DNA from: a virus
Reading direction: 5' to 3' (one strand)
Virus record (IMG/VR): IMGVR_UViG_3300009103_001760
Coordinates: 1-36,500 of that record
DNA length: 36,500 nucleotides
Part shown: one piece after another, positions 21,735-29,707 of the stretch
Layout of the letters: every line of letters starts with the position of its first letter
Numbering within the stretch: the stretch's first letter is position 1
Position numbers and translations under genes: made by a program
The notes under the pieces: model-generated
What the model was told of the DNA's origin: nothing
The model's input: only the letters and a program-made list of their open reading frames with translations
Databases searched by the model: none

Positions 21735-22939
21735 AGTCAGATAAATACGCAGGAAATGAATTGAAGTATATACAGATGGCTCTCAATGGAGAGAGTGCTC
21801 CTAATCAAACTTGGTGCAGAACCCTAGAGCAGTCCTTTGCAAAAGCATTTGGAGCTAAATATGCTATAGCTATGAACTCAGGCACAGCAACTCTTCATGC
21901 TGCGCTTGAGGCTGTAGGCGTCTCTCATGGAGATGAGGTAATATGTCCTGCAATAACGGTTATTATGAACACGACCACTGTCTGGCAATGCAACGCCATA
22001 CCAGTTTATGCAGACATTGATCCAGAAACGCTTCTAATTGACCCAGACGATATAGAAAGAAAAATAACGGACAAAACAAAAGCTATTGTTGTTGTGTCTC
22101 TCTATGGATTACCGTGCGACATGGATAGGATTAATGAAATCTCGGCCAAATATAATATACCTGTGGTAGAAGATCACGCACAATGTTTTCTTGGTGAATA
22201 TAAAGGAGAGGTTGCAGGGGTATCGAATGCTTTTTCAAGTTGGAGCTTTGAAAGCGTAAAGCATTTAAGCTGCGGAGAAGGAGGTATATTATTGACCAAT
22301 GATGAAGATTATGCTCAACGCGCAAGAAAGGTGGGTGGTCATGGGTATAAAAATCTATCTGGGGACGGGGGTAGAATCAAGTTCAATGGAGAAACGACAG
22401 TACAAGACCCCACATATAAGAGACATGATGAGTTTGGTATAAATTACAGACTAAGCGAGTTCAGCGCAGCTATTGCCCTTGCGCAACTCGAAGATATGAA
22501 ACACAAAGTTGATAGAAGGAAGGGGGTTGCCTCTTTATTTCTAGAAGAACTAGAGGGTTGTGAGTTCTTAATACCACAGAAAGTCCCTGATAACCGAGTC
22601 CACTCGTACTACACTCTCGGATTAATATACAAACAAGAAAAAAACAAGGGACACACTTGGCAAGACTTCAGAGATAAATATGTGGAGTTTGGAGGAGATA
22701 ATTTTTATGCTGCTTGGAGCATACCATACTTTGAACCCGTTGTGTCTGAAAGAAAATATGTAGAAAGATGCCCTGATGTTTATCAAGACATATCCTACGA
22801 ACAAGGATTATGTCCTGTGGCGGAACTTATACAGCCAAAGATTATGCAGTTTAAAACTAACTACAGAGATATTAGCGTGGCCGAAGATAAGGCAAAAGCC
22901 CTTAAGAAAACCATCAATTACTTTAATGAGGAACAATAA
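21731..22939 (+). CDS. DegT/DnrJ/EryC1-family PLP sugar aminotransferase
   Basis: A 402-residue, full-length aminotransferase: NSGTATLHAAL (49-59, PLP phosphate-binding), VVEDHAQ (145-151, with the Asp that contacts the PLP ring nitrogen) and the Schiff-base Lys177 in SFESVKHLSCGEGG. The later segment FGINYRLSEFSAAIAL is also typical. Such enzymes transaminate NDP-4-keto or 3-keto sugars, as in the routes to legionaminic and pseudaminic acids and in SpsC. Placement between the cytidylyltransferase and the NeuB-like gene mirrors spore-coat and flagellar nonulosonate clusters. Confidence 0.92.
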   Translation: MKSDKYAGNELKYIQMALNGESAPNQTWCRTLEQSFAKAFGAKYAIAMNSGTATLHAALEAVGVSHGDEVICPAITVIMNTTTVWQCNAIPVYADIDPETLLIDPDDIERKITDKTKAIVVVSLYGLPCDMDRINEISAKYNIPVVEDHAQCFLGEYKGEVAGVSNAFSSWSFESVKHLSCGEGGILLTNDEDYAQRARKVGGHGYKNLSGDGGRIKFNGETTVQDPTYKRHDEFGINYRLSEFSAAIALAQLEDMKHKVDRRKGVASLFLEELEGCEFLIPQKVPDNRVHSYYTLGLIYKQEKNKGHTWQDFRDKYVEFGGDNFYAAWSIPYFEPVVSERKYVERCPDVYQDISYEQGLCPVAELIQPKIMQFKTNYRDISVAEDKAKALKKTINYFNEEQ

Positions 22940-23770
22940 ATGGTATATATCATTTCTGAGATAGGTATTAATCATAACGGGGACGAGTCTCTAGCAAAAA
23001 CCCTTATTAAAAAGTCTTATGAGGCAGGGGCCGACGCCGTCAAATTTCAAAAGCGACATATTGACTCAGTGTACACGAAAGAAGAGCTAGACAAACCCAG
23101 AGAGTCTCCTTGGGGGGCCACTAACAGAGAACAAAAAGAGGGACTAGAATTCTCTATTGAGCAATATAAAGGCTTAAAGCTTTACTCAGAATCTTTGGGG
23201 GTAGACTTCATTATGTCCTGCTGGGACACAAAAAGCGTTGATGCCGTTGAGTGTTTAGATATTCGATACCACAAGGTGGCATCTGCCCTTGTGACCGACA
23301 AAGAATTTTTAGAAAAACTAAACAAAACTAAAAAGCCTGTCATACTTTCAACCGGCATGTGTACAGAAGATGAGATTGAGGCTGCTACTAAAATTCTTAA
23401 TAGCGTGGAATATGTGCTTTGCTGCACAAGTACATACCCAACGGATGTATCGGAATTAAATCTTCGACATATAAGTACACTGCAAAAAAAGTACCCACGT
23501 TTAAAGATTGGTTTTTCTAATCATTATAATGGTCATGATGCCTGTGTAGCTGCAACCGCCCTTGGCGCAGAGTGTATCGAATTTCATATTACACACGACA
23601 GAACTGCATATGGATCAGATCAATCGGCATCTATTGAAAATGCAAAAGTTTTGGTTGATGCTATTCGTAAAGTTGGTGTCATGCTGGGGGATGGGGTAAA
23701 AAGGGTTTATGATACAGAAATACCGATATCTAAAAAATTAAGAAAGGTTTCAGATACATGTCTCGGCTAA
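22940..23770 (+). CDS. NeuB/SpsE-type nonulosonic (sialic) acid synthase, lacking SAF domain
   Basis: A 276-residue TIM-barrel enzyme that would condense phosphoenolpyruvate with an aminosugar. Family motifs are EIGINHNG (7-14), VKFQ (34-37), STGM (137-140), CTSTYP (162-167), GFSNH (191-195) and EFHITHDR (214-221). Together these contain the metal- and PEP-binding residues. Typical NeuB proteins are about 340 residues and end in an antifreeze-like SAF domain that reaches into the partner's active site. That domain is absent here, with only a short Lys/Arg-rich C-terminus. GAGGA lies 8 nt before the ATG. It overlaps the next gene by 13 nt. Confidence 0.9.
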   Translation: MVYIISEIGINHNGDESLAKTLIKKSYEAGADAVKFQKRHIDSVYTKEELDKPRESPWGATNREQKEGLEFSIEQYKGLKLYSESLGVDFIMSCWDTKSVDAVECLDIRYHKVASALVTDKEFLEKLNKTKKPVILSTGMCTEDEIEAATKILNSVEYVLCCTSTYPTDVSELNLRHISTLQKKYPRLKIGFSNHYNGHDACVAATALGAECIEFHITHDRTAYGSDQSASIENAKVLVDAIRKVGVMLGDGVKRVYDTEIPISKKLRKVSDTCLG

Positions 23771-24495
23771 TCGGTCCTATGCTTGGTAGGCTAACTAGCT
23801 TAAAGCATAGTTCGTCTGGTCAAGAATTTCCAGATAATTGGGAAAATGAGTTAAGGTGTTTAAAAAGCATTGGAGCTAGTTGTTTAGAGTGGCTGGTTGT
23901 TGATACAGAAAAAAATCCTTTATACGACAACGATCTATCAAAATATCCAATTACTTCGATTAATGTTCATGCCTTAGTTATGGAAAGATTAGGTTTTTTT
24001 GAATTGGACAAAATTTGTCTAAATGCCTGTAGGCAGGGAATTTTTCGGTTAGTTTTGCCCATGATGGAGGCTTCATCTATAAAAAGTGATAGCGAGATTG
24101 ACATATACCAAGAACTATCGAAAAAATATCCAAAGCTTTCATTCTCGTTTGAAACAGAACTGAGTGCTTCTGAAATATTACCAATTCTTAATATGTCAAA
24201 TAATTTTTTTGTGACATATGACACTGGAAATACAACATGCTATAATTTTGATCATGAAAAAGAAATACAAACTCTTAGAAATAAAATTGATAACGTTCAC
24301 CTAAAAGATAGGATACGGTCTGGAGGCCCTTCTGTTGAGCCTTTTACTGGTAATACGGATTTCAAATTAATATTTGGATGCCTAAAAAAAATACAATACA
24401 ACGGGGCTTTTATACTCGAAACATTTAGGGGTCCATCAGGAAAAGAAGTAGATACTGTTTCTCGGCACATAGAGAGATTTAAATGTTTGATTTAA
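23758..24495 (+). CDS. xylose-isomerase-like TIM-barrel sugar isomerase/epimerase
   Basis: A 245-residue protein of the sugar phosphate isomerase/epimerase group. Motifs include ETE around residue 132 (metal-ligand Glu), YDTGN (154-158), NVHLKDR (179-185) and GNTDF (198-202), followed by FILETFRG; in relatives these Glu, Asp and His residues bind a divalent metal. It would interconvert keto and aldo sugars or epimerise a sugar phosphate. Its place directly after the NeuB-like gene (13-nt overlap) suggests that it makes or recycles that enzyme's substrate. Confidence 0.8.
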   Translation: MSRLIGPMLGRLTSLKHSSSGQEFPDNWENELRCLKSIGASCLEWLVVDTEKNPLYDNDLSKYPITSINVHALVMERLGFFELDKICLNACRQGIFRLVLPMMEASSIKSDSEIDIYQELSKKYPKLSFSFETELSASEILPILNMSNNFFVTYDTGNTTCYNFDHEKEIQTLRNKIDNVHLKDRIRSGGPSVEPFTGNTDFKLIFGCLKKIQYNGAFILETFRGPSGKEVDTVSRHIERFKCLI

Positions 24496-25244
24496 CTGGT
24501 AAAACAGCGTTTATAACTGGTGGGGCAGGACTTCTAGGTAGAAAGCACGCTGAAGCTATAATTGAATTCGGAGGAACTGTCATAGTAGCTGATATAGACA
24601 TAGAGTTGGCAGAAAAGGCCTGTGAGAAACTCGGGGAATCCGCAACACCTGTTTATACAGATGTAAACTGCAAATCCTCCATTCAGGAAGCTGTTAATAA
24701 ATTTAATAAAATTGACATATTAATAAATAATGCAGCAAAAGATCCTAAGGTAGATAGCTTATCTTATGAAACTAAATTTGAAAACATGACGGAGGAGTTT
24801 TGGGCAGAGGGAATTGGAACAATATTAAATGGCACCTTCCTGTGTTCACAAGTTATAATTAATAAGATGGTAAGTACTGGCGGAGGTGTCGTATTAAATA
24901 TTGCGTCGGATTTAGGCGTCATTTCTCCAGACCAAAGAATATATGAAAAAAATAGCCCTAAGCCAATAACCTATTCAGTCGCTAAGTGGGGTGTCATAGG
25001 AATGACCAAGTATCTAGCCACATACTTTCTGGGAAAGAATATAAGAGTAAATTCGCTTTCTCCAGCGGGTGTCTATGTTGATCAACCTAAAAAATTTGTT
25101 AAAAAGATTTCTAAATTGATACCAATGGGACGCATGGCTCATGTGGACGAGTATAAAGGGGCTGTGGTTTTTATGTGCTCTGATGCAAGCTCTTACATGA
25201 ATGGAGAAAACTTGGTGGTAGACGGAGGAAGGTCTGTATGGTAA
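24483..25244 (+). CDS. short-chain dehydrogenase/reductase (classical SDR, PtmA-like context)
   Basis: A 253-residue classical SDR: TGGAGLLG (12-19) for NAD(P), NNAA (82-85), Ser142 in NIASDLG and catalytic Tyr164-x-x-x-Lys168 in TYSVAKWG. The C-terminal NGENLVVDGG is also standard. SDRs of this type (PtmA in the Campylobacter flagellar legionaminate locus) occur beside NeuB-type genes. The substrate may be a keto-sugar intermediate. It overlaps the isomerase gene by 13 nt and the next gene by 7 nt. Confidence 0.9.
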   Translation: MFDLTGKTAFITGGAGLLGRKHAEAIIEFGGTVIVADIDIELAEKACEKLGESATPVYTDVNCKSSIQEAVNKFNKIDILINNAAKDPKVDSLSYETKFENMTEEFWAEGIGTILNGTFLCSQVIINKMVSTGGGVVLNIASDLGVISPDQRIYEKNSPKPITYSVAKWGVIGMTKYLATYFLGKNIRVNSLSPAGVYVDQPKKFVKKISKLIPMGRMAHVDEYKGAVVFMCSDASSYMNGENLVVDGGRSVW

Positions 25245-26182
25245 AATGTCATGCTCTATTCACGGGGCTCTTCAGAAAAGAGGGAATGCCCCCCGAAAAA
25301 AAAGTAAGGCTCCTAAAAGAAGCGGGAGTAGAGGTTCATTGGTATACATGGAAGGGCTATGTAACCGAGGAAGCAACTTTATTAGATATAAATATAGTTG
25401 AGATAGAAGAACCTAAAGATATGCCCCACTCAGGTATTATGGGAAGGCAAAGGCAAATATTAAATGTTAAAACTGGGCTAGAAAATATACCTGAAGATGA
25501 CATTGTCTTGAAAGCTAGGTGGGACGTAGACTTCAATCAAACTACAATCGAAAATATTACAAATAAAAACTTTTTTGAACCTATAAAAAATGGGGCGATA
25601 AATAACAAGATTTGGACCGGTTTTTATAGCATACAAGAACTTTTCGGTGTGTCAGACCATATGTACGCTGGCTATCAAAGAGATTTAAATAAATTGATTC
25701 AGTATAAATATATAATAGGGGGCATTTCATCTGATCATTATATCTCTCACGATGGTATGCAATTGATGCCTGTGTTGATTGCGCATAACGAAGAGGTTTG
25801 TGAAATTATAAAGCTTAAAGATCCAGACCCTTGGTCCTTAATGTTTAAAGAATCTCATGTTAAAGACAAAAAATATATAACGACATGGGCTTATTCCTAC
25901 TATCTATTAAATAAGTATTTTAAAACAGGCCCGCAAGGAACTTGTTGCTTTACGAAAGGAGACAGAGATCCTAATAAGCCGAGATTGCCGGGGGCTGTGG
26001 TGGATTATGAAAAATTTTATGAAAATTATAAAACCATAATATCTAATGAAGGAAGACTTTGCGACTACCCTAGGTACAGGGTTTATGATGATATTTTTGT
26101 TAAGCGCCTTGTCAATGGAGAATATGCAGATAGTTTCGCTGATTCAATTTCCAGTGAAATTGAGGAAAGAGAGTGGTCATGA
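25238..26182 (+). CDS. WavE-like / capsular glycosyltransferase-like protein
   Basis: A 314-residue protein with FTGLFRKEGMPPE at the N-terminus, GIMGRQRQILNVKTGLEN, then DDIVLKARWDVDF. The 'R-Q-x-Q-I ... G-L ... V-L-K-x-R-x-D' order is that of WavE-family LPS proteins and related R-x-D glycosyltransferases; the R-W-D replaces the usual R-T-D. It shares this type of motif with the protein at 17207. GGAGGAAGG precedes the start. Role in the pathway is unknown beyond probable sugar transfer. Confidence 0.65.
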   Translation: MVKCHALFTGLFRKEGMPPEKKVRLLKEAGVEVHWYTWKGYVTEEATLLDINIVEIEEPKDMPHSGIMGRQRQILNVKTGLENIPEDDIVLKARWDVDFNQTTIENITNKNFFEPIKNGAINNKIWTGFYSIQELFGVSDHMYAGYQRDLNKLIQYKYIIGGISSDHYISHDGMQLMPVLIAHNEEVCEIIKLKDPDPWSLMFKESHVKDKKYITTWAYSYYLLNKYFKTGPQGTCCFTKGDRDPNKPRLPGAVVDYEKFYENYKTIISNEGRLCDYPRYRVYDDIFVKRLVNGEYADSFADSISSEIEEREWS

Positions 26183-27345
26183 GCAATCTTTTGGTAACAA
26201 TGTCTGGAGGAACCACCTCTGTTATAAATGCAACTTTAGCTGGAATTGTCGATGCTGCTAGGAGATCAAGTCAAATTGATAAAGTTTACGCTGGGTATCC
26301 CGGCATGTTGGGTGTTTTTAAAGAGAATTTTTTAGATTTAACTGATAGCCCTCTATATATTTTAAAAGATAGCCCCGGATCATCATCTATTGGAACAACT
26401 AGGGTGGAAATTTTTGATGATAATAAATTAAAGCACCTGTCTGAAATATTCGATAAACATAACATTAAATATTTTATTAACATAGGTGGCAATGGAACTA
26501 TCAAACAATCCAAACTAATTGCCTCTAAGATTAAAAATATTAGCATAGCCGCAGCGCCTAAAACAGTTGATAATGATTTAGGAGACTCCAGCTTTGAAAA
26601 ACTTTGGTTTACTCCGGGATTCCCAAGTTGCGTAAATTATTGGTACCATAAAATGAGAATGTTAAATAATGAAAATATGGGTGCCCACACCCACGACAAA
26701 GTTATTATCGCCCAAACATTTGGGAGAAAAACTGGGTTCATTGTTGGCGCAATGCGGATGTTTGATCCGCAAAGGGAGCTACCTTTGATATTGCTAATGC
26801 CAGAAGACCAGCAGCCTCCCAACAAAGTGATTGAAAAAATTGAAAGTCTTTTATCTAAACATGATCGTGCAATGGTAGGTATATGTGAAGGATACGAAAT
26901 ATGTAACTATGATTTTGCATACGACAAAACGGGGCAAGAGATGTATGGGTCTAGTTCTTCTAGCTCTATGCAGGAGCTAATAAATCTATGTATAAAAAAT
27001 AATATTCAAGCGAGAGGGTATAACCCCACTGTTGATCAAAGGCAAAATTTTGAATATACTTTACATTCTGATTCAAAGATATCTTATGAGATTGGAAAAG
27101 AAATTGTTCATAATTTTATGAGAGGAAGAAGCCATTTTTTACAGTCATATTCCAAGGCAGGACTTCACGATATAGAACTTAACGACATAAATAATTTTTC
27201 TAGAGTGATGAAAAATGAATGGGTTGACTGGAATAATTTTGATGTGTCTGATGAATACCTTAATTATCTAAATGAATTTATTAAAATTCAAAAACACGTA
27301 CCTATTCCGCAGCGTAAGCTTTTTGTTAAAGGAGAAGCCGTATGA
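26179..27345 (+). CDS. phosphofructokinase (PfkA)-family sugar-phosphate kinase, PPi-type motif
   Basis: A 388-residue protein with the complete PFK-A layout: MSGGTT near the N-terminus (family G-G-x-x-x-G/x), GGNGT (103-107, family GGDxS/T), PKTVDND (127-133), TPGFPS (145-150), GRKTGF (182-187) and CEGYE (236-240). PKTIDND with Lys is the pyrophosphate-dependent form, whereas ATP enzymes have PGTIDND. Asn and Gly in GGNGT are unusual. I start it at ATG 26179 (ATGA overlap, purine stretch upstream) rather than GTG 26173. In this cluster it more likely phosphorylates a pathway sugar phosphate than drives glycolysis. Confidence 0.85.
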   Translation: MSNLLVTMSGGTTSVINATLAGIVDAARRSSQIDKVYAGYPGMLGVFKENFLDLTDSPLYILKDSPGSSSIGTTRVEIFDDNKLKHLSEIFDKHNIKYFINIGGNGTIKQSKLIASKIKNISIAAAPKTVDNDLGDSSFEKLWFTPGFPSCVNYWYHKMRMLNNENMGAHTHDKVIIAQTFGRKTGFIVGAMRMFDPQRELPLILLMPEDQQPPNKVIEKIESLLSKHDRAMVGICEGYEICNYDFAYDKTGQEMYGSSSSSSMQELINLCIKNNIQARGYNPTVDQRQNFEYTLHSDSKISYEIGKEIVHNFMRGRSHFLQSYSKAGLHDIELNDINNFSRVMKNEWVDWNNFDVSDEYLNYLNEFIKIQKHVPIPQRKLFVKGEAV

Positions 27346-28112
27346 ATTGGATATTTCCAATTGCTGGGTTTGGAACTAGAACCAAGGGCCTAGGCGAACA
27401 CAAGCCTTTTATAGAAATATCTCCCGGTCTTTCTGTAATTAAGGCGTGCCTTACCGGACTCAAGTCTATGTTTAAAGATGGGGACACCTTCACCTTTATT
27501 TCAACAAAACAGCATGAAGCAGAATATGATGTAACTAATAAAATTTTCTCAATAATGTCTGATATCAAGCAGGAGCAAGTTTTTTGCGGTTTCGTGGGTA
27601 GGTGCGACACGAAAGTTTTTCTTCTCAACGAGACACCTCCGGGGCAGGCACTAACCCTTTTACAAGGACTGTCTCCTCATGAAAAAATGTGGCCAGATGA
27701 AATTGTTAGTCAGCCAAGTATTGTTGTAAACTCTGATCAGTTTGTCATGTTTGATATCAATAGTATTAAACAAGACATTCCTTCGGTGGGAGTATATTTC
27801 AACGATGGAGATAAGTCATGTTTCTTTGATATTGATTTATTCTCAGCCAAAGTTAATGAGATAAGAGAAAAGAAGAAGATAAGCTCATATGCCTCTTCGG
27901 GGGTATTTTATTTTCCTAGCATTAACGTTCTATTAGAAGCAGTGCGGTGGGGGGTTAAAAATAATGTTGTCACCAATGGAGAACTGTATTTATCTTCATG
28001 TTTAAACTACTTTTCTGAGATAAACTATTTTAAAACAGATATCAAATTTGACCTAGGAAATATTGATAATATAAGAAGGTTTAAAGATTTTTGGGAGGGC
28101 CTAGGGCAATGA
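27342..28112 (+). CDS. sugar-1-phosphate nucleotidyltransferase
   Basis: A 256-residue GT-A/NTP-transferase fold protein: IFPIAGFGTRTKGLGEHKPF carries the G-x-G-x-R ... K-P signature (9-22) that binds the NTP phosphates, and VVNSDQFVMFD is the product-side Asp motif. The rest matches NTP_transferase only loosely. It should make an NDP-sugar from a sugar 1-phosphate. The ATGA junctions to the kinase before it and the phosphatase after it suggest a three-step activation unit. Confidence 0.78.
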   Translation: MNWIFPIAGFGTRTKGLGEHKPFIEISPGLSVIKACLTGLKSMFKDGDTFTFISTKQHEAEYDVTNKIFSIMSDIKQEQVFCGFVGRCDTKVFLLNETPPGQALTLLQGLSPHEKMWPDEIVSQPSIVVNSDQFVMFDINSIKQDIPSVGVYFNDGDKSCFFDIDLFSAKVNEIREKKKISSYASSGVFYFPSINVLLEAVRWGVKNNVVTNGELYLSSCLNYFSEINYFKTDIKFDLGNIDNIRRFKDFWEGLGQ

Positions 28113-28399
28113 TAATATACGTAGACATAGATGAAACTATATGTTATTACGAGGGTGCTCGACATTACTCAGATGCAATTCCAATTAAAGAAAATATCGA
28201 TAAAATTAATCAGCTTTACGACGAAAACAATACTATAATCTATTGGACAGCCAGAGGTTCTACAACAGGAATTAACTGGAGGGACGTAACAGAGAGGCAG
28301 TTTAAAAAGTGGGGTGTTAAGCACCATGATTTAATACTGGGAAAACCGTCTTACGATCTTATTATTTGTGACAAATCCAAGAGGATAGAGGAAATATAA
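28109..28399 (+). CDS. small HAD-family phosphatase
   Basis: A 96-residue minimal HAD protein. The nucleophile motif is VDIDETIC (5-12, Asp6 and Asp8), the Thr/Ser motif YWTARGS follows, and the Lys and acidic motifs are in GKPSYDLIICDK. Members of this length are found in capsule clusters as sugar-phosphate phosphatases. Start is ATG 28109, which overlaps the previous stop (ATGA). In this context it may remove one phosphate from a bisphosphorylated sugar before nucleotidyl transfer. Confidence 0.85.
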   Translation: MIIYVDIDETICYYEGARHYSDAIPIKENIDKINQLYDENNTIIYWTARGSTTGINWRDVTERQFKKWGVKHHDLILGKPSYDLIICDKSKRIEEI

Positions 28400-29316
28400 T
28401 GAAAATACTTTTAACAGGATCTGGAGGCTTTGTCGGGCAAAACATAGTACCCGTATTATCTCAAGATCACGAAGTTTGTGGGATGAGGTCTAAGCATTGG
28501 GATTTAAGAAATCAAGAGGTTTGTACCGAATTAATTCGTGAGTGTTCTCCTGATATTATTGTTCATGCAGCAGGAACTGTCGGGGGCATAGGAGCCAATA
28601 AAGAAAATCCCGGAAGATTTATGTATGAAAATCTAATAATGGGTGCCAATCTCATTCATGAATCTATGCTACAAAATGTATCAAAATTTATACTATTGGG
28701 AACAGTATGTGCGTATCCAAAGTATGCAGAGGTACCGTTCAAAGAAGAAAACATCTGGGATGGATACCCAGAAGAAACCAACGCCCCGTATGGTATAGCT
28801 AAAAAAGCTTTGATGAAAATGCTGGAAACTTATCATGAGCAATATGGAATGAATGGAGTAAATCTCATTCCCGTGAATATGTACGGACCTCATGACCATT
28901 TCAACCTCACAAGTAGTCATGTTATTCCTGCTATTATTTTAAAAGTAAAAAGGGCGATAGACAATAAGGACAAATCTATAGAACTATGGGGAACTGGCCA
29001 AGCGTCCCGAGAATTTCTTTATGCTTCAGACTGCGCAGAAGCCATAAGACTATCTTTAGATAAGGATATTTCTCCGGAGCCAATCAATGTAGGAACAGGA
29101 AAAGAAATTAAAATTTGTAATCTTGTAGAAACAATAGCCGATATTATGGGTTTTGATGGAGAGGTAGTCTACGACACAAGCAAGCCAGACGGACAGCCTA
29201 GAAGGTGCCTAGATACGTCCAAAGCAAAAGAAATATTGGGCTTTGAGGCAAAAACAGGGCTAAGGGAAGGCCTTGAAAATACGATAAAGTGGTTTATTGA
29301 ATATGGAGTAAATTAA
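28399..29316 (+). CDS. fcl: GDP-L-fucose synthase-like epimerase/reductase
   Basis: A 305-residue extended SDR closely patterned on Fcl/WcaG: TGSGGFVG (6-13), AAGTVGGIGAN (57-67; family VGGIxAN), LGTVCAYPK (100-108; family LGSSCIYP), catalytic Tyr131 and Lys135 in APYGIAKK, then GPHDHF and SSHVIPA. Fcl converts GDP-4-keto-6-deoxymannose to GDP-L-fucose, normally after GDP-mannose dehydratase (Gmd). No gmd gene is in the window, so the host or another part of the genome would have to supply the intermediate, or the substrate differs. It is the last gene of the operon, just before the tmRNA. Confidence 0.88.
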   Translation: MKILLTGSGGFVGQNIVPVLSQDHEVCGMRSKHWDLRNQEVCTELIRECSPDIIVHAAGTVGGIGANKENPGRFMYENLIMGANLIHESMLQNVSKFILLGTVCAYPKYAEVPFKEENIWDGYPEETNAPYGIAKKALMKMLETYHEQYGMNGVNLIPVNMYGPHDHFNLTSSHVIPAIILKVKRAIDNKDKSIELWGTGQASREFLYASDCAEAIRLSLDKDISPEPINVGTGKEIKICNLVETIADIMGFDGEVVYDTSKPDGQPRRCLDTSKAKEILGFEAKTGLREGLENTIKWFIEYGVN

Positions 29317-29344
29317 AAGTTACCAATGGTGTATATACATATAT

Positions 29345-29685
29345 GGGCACGATTTGGGTTCGACTGAATATTTGCACTTTTGGCTGCATTGAGTGGTTGG
29401 TCAACAGGCCACTATAAAAGTTGACTAGTTTTAATTGTCGAAAACCAAGTTTTCGCTTTGGCCGCTTAATTGTGGCGGAGTTTCCCTAACTCACTTGACA
29501 AAATAGGGATGACTCAGATATAATCTGATAGGTATGACTACCCGATAAAATAGTCTGATGGTGCTAATAGTATCTGACTCCGATAATCGGATAGTTTTGC
29601 GAGTTGTGCGATAACAATTCGATAACAATGTAGACGCTGATTGTAACGGTATTGCAGGACGCGGGTTCGATTCCCGCCGTGTCCA
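29345..29685 (+). ncRNA. ssrA: tmRNA (ssrA) encoding proteolysis tag ...ENQVFALAA
   Basis: The tRNA-like domain is clear: 5' GGGCACG (29345-29351) pairs with 3' CGTGTCC (29678-29684), discriminator A29685, with TTCGACTG near the 5' end and the T arm GCGGG-TTCGATT-CCCGC before the 3' strand. CCA is not encoded. The tag ORF follows GTC and reads E-N-Q-V-F-A-L-A-A-stop (29440-29469), ending in the ALAA degron recognised by ClpXP; the resume codon may be GTC or GAA, or one codon earlier. The rest contains pseudoknot-like pairings such as GAGTTTCCCTA with TAGGGATGACTC. tmRNA frees stalled ribosomes and tags the nascent chain. Confidence 0.93.
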
Positions 29686-29707
29686 CTTAGTAAGGGGGGT
29701 GAGGTAG

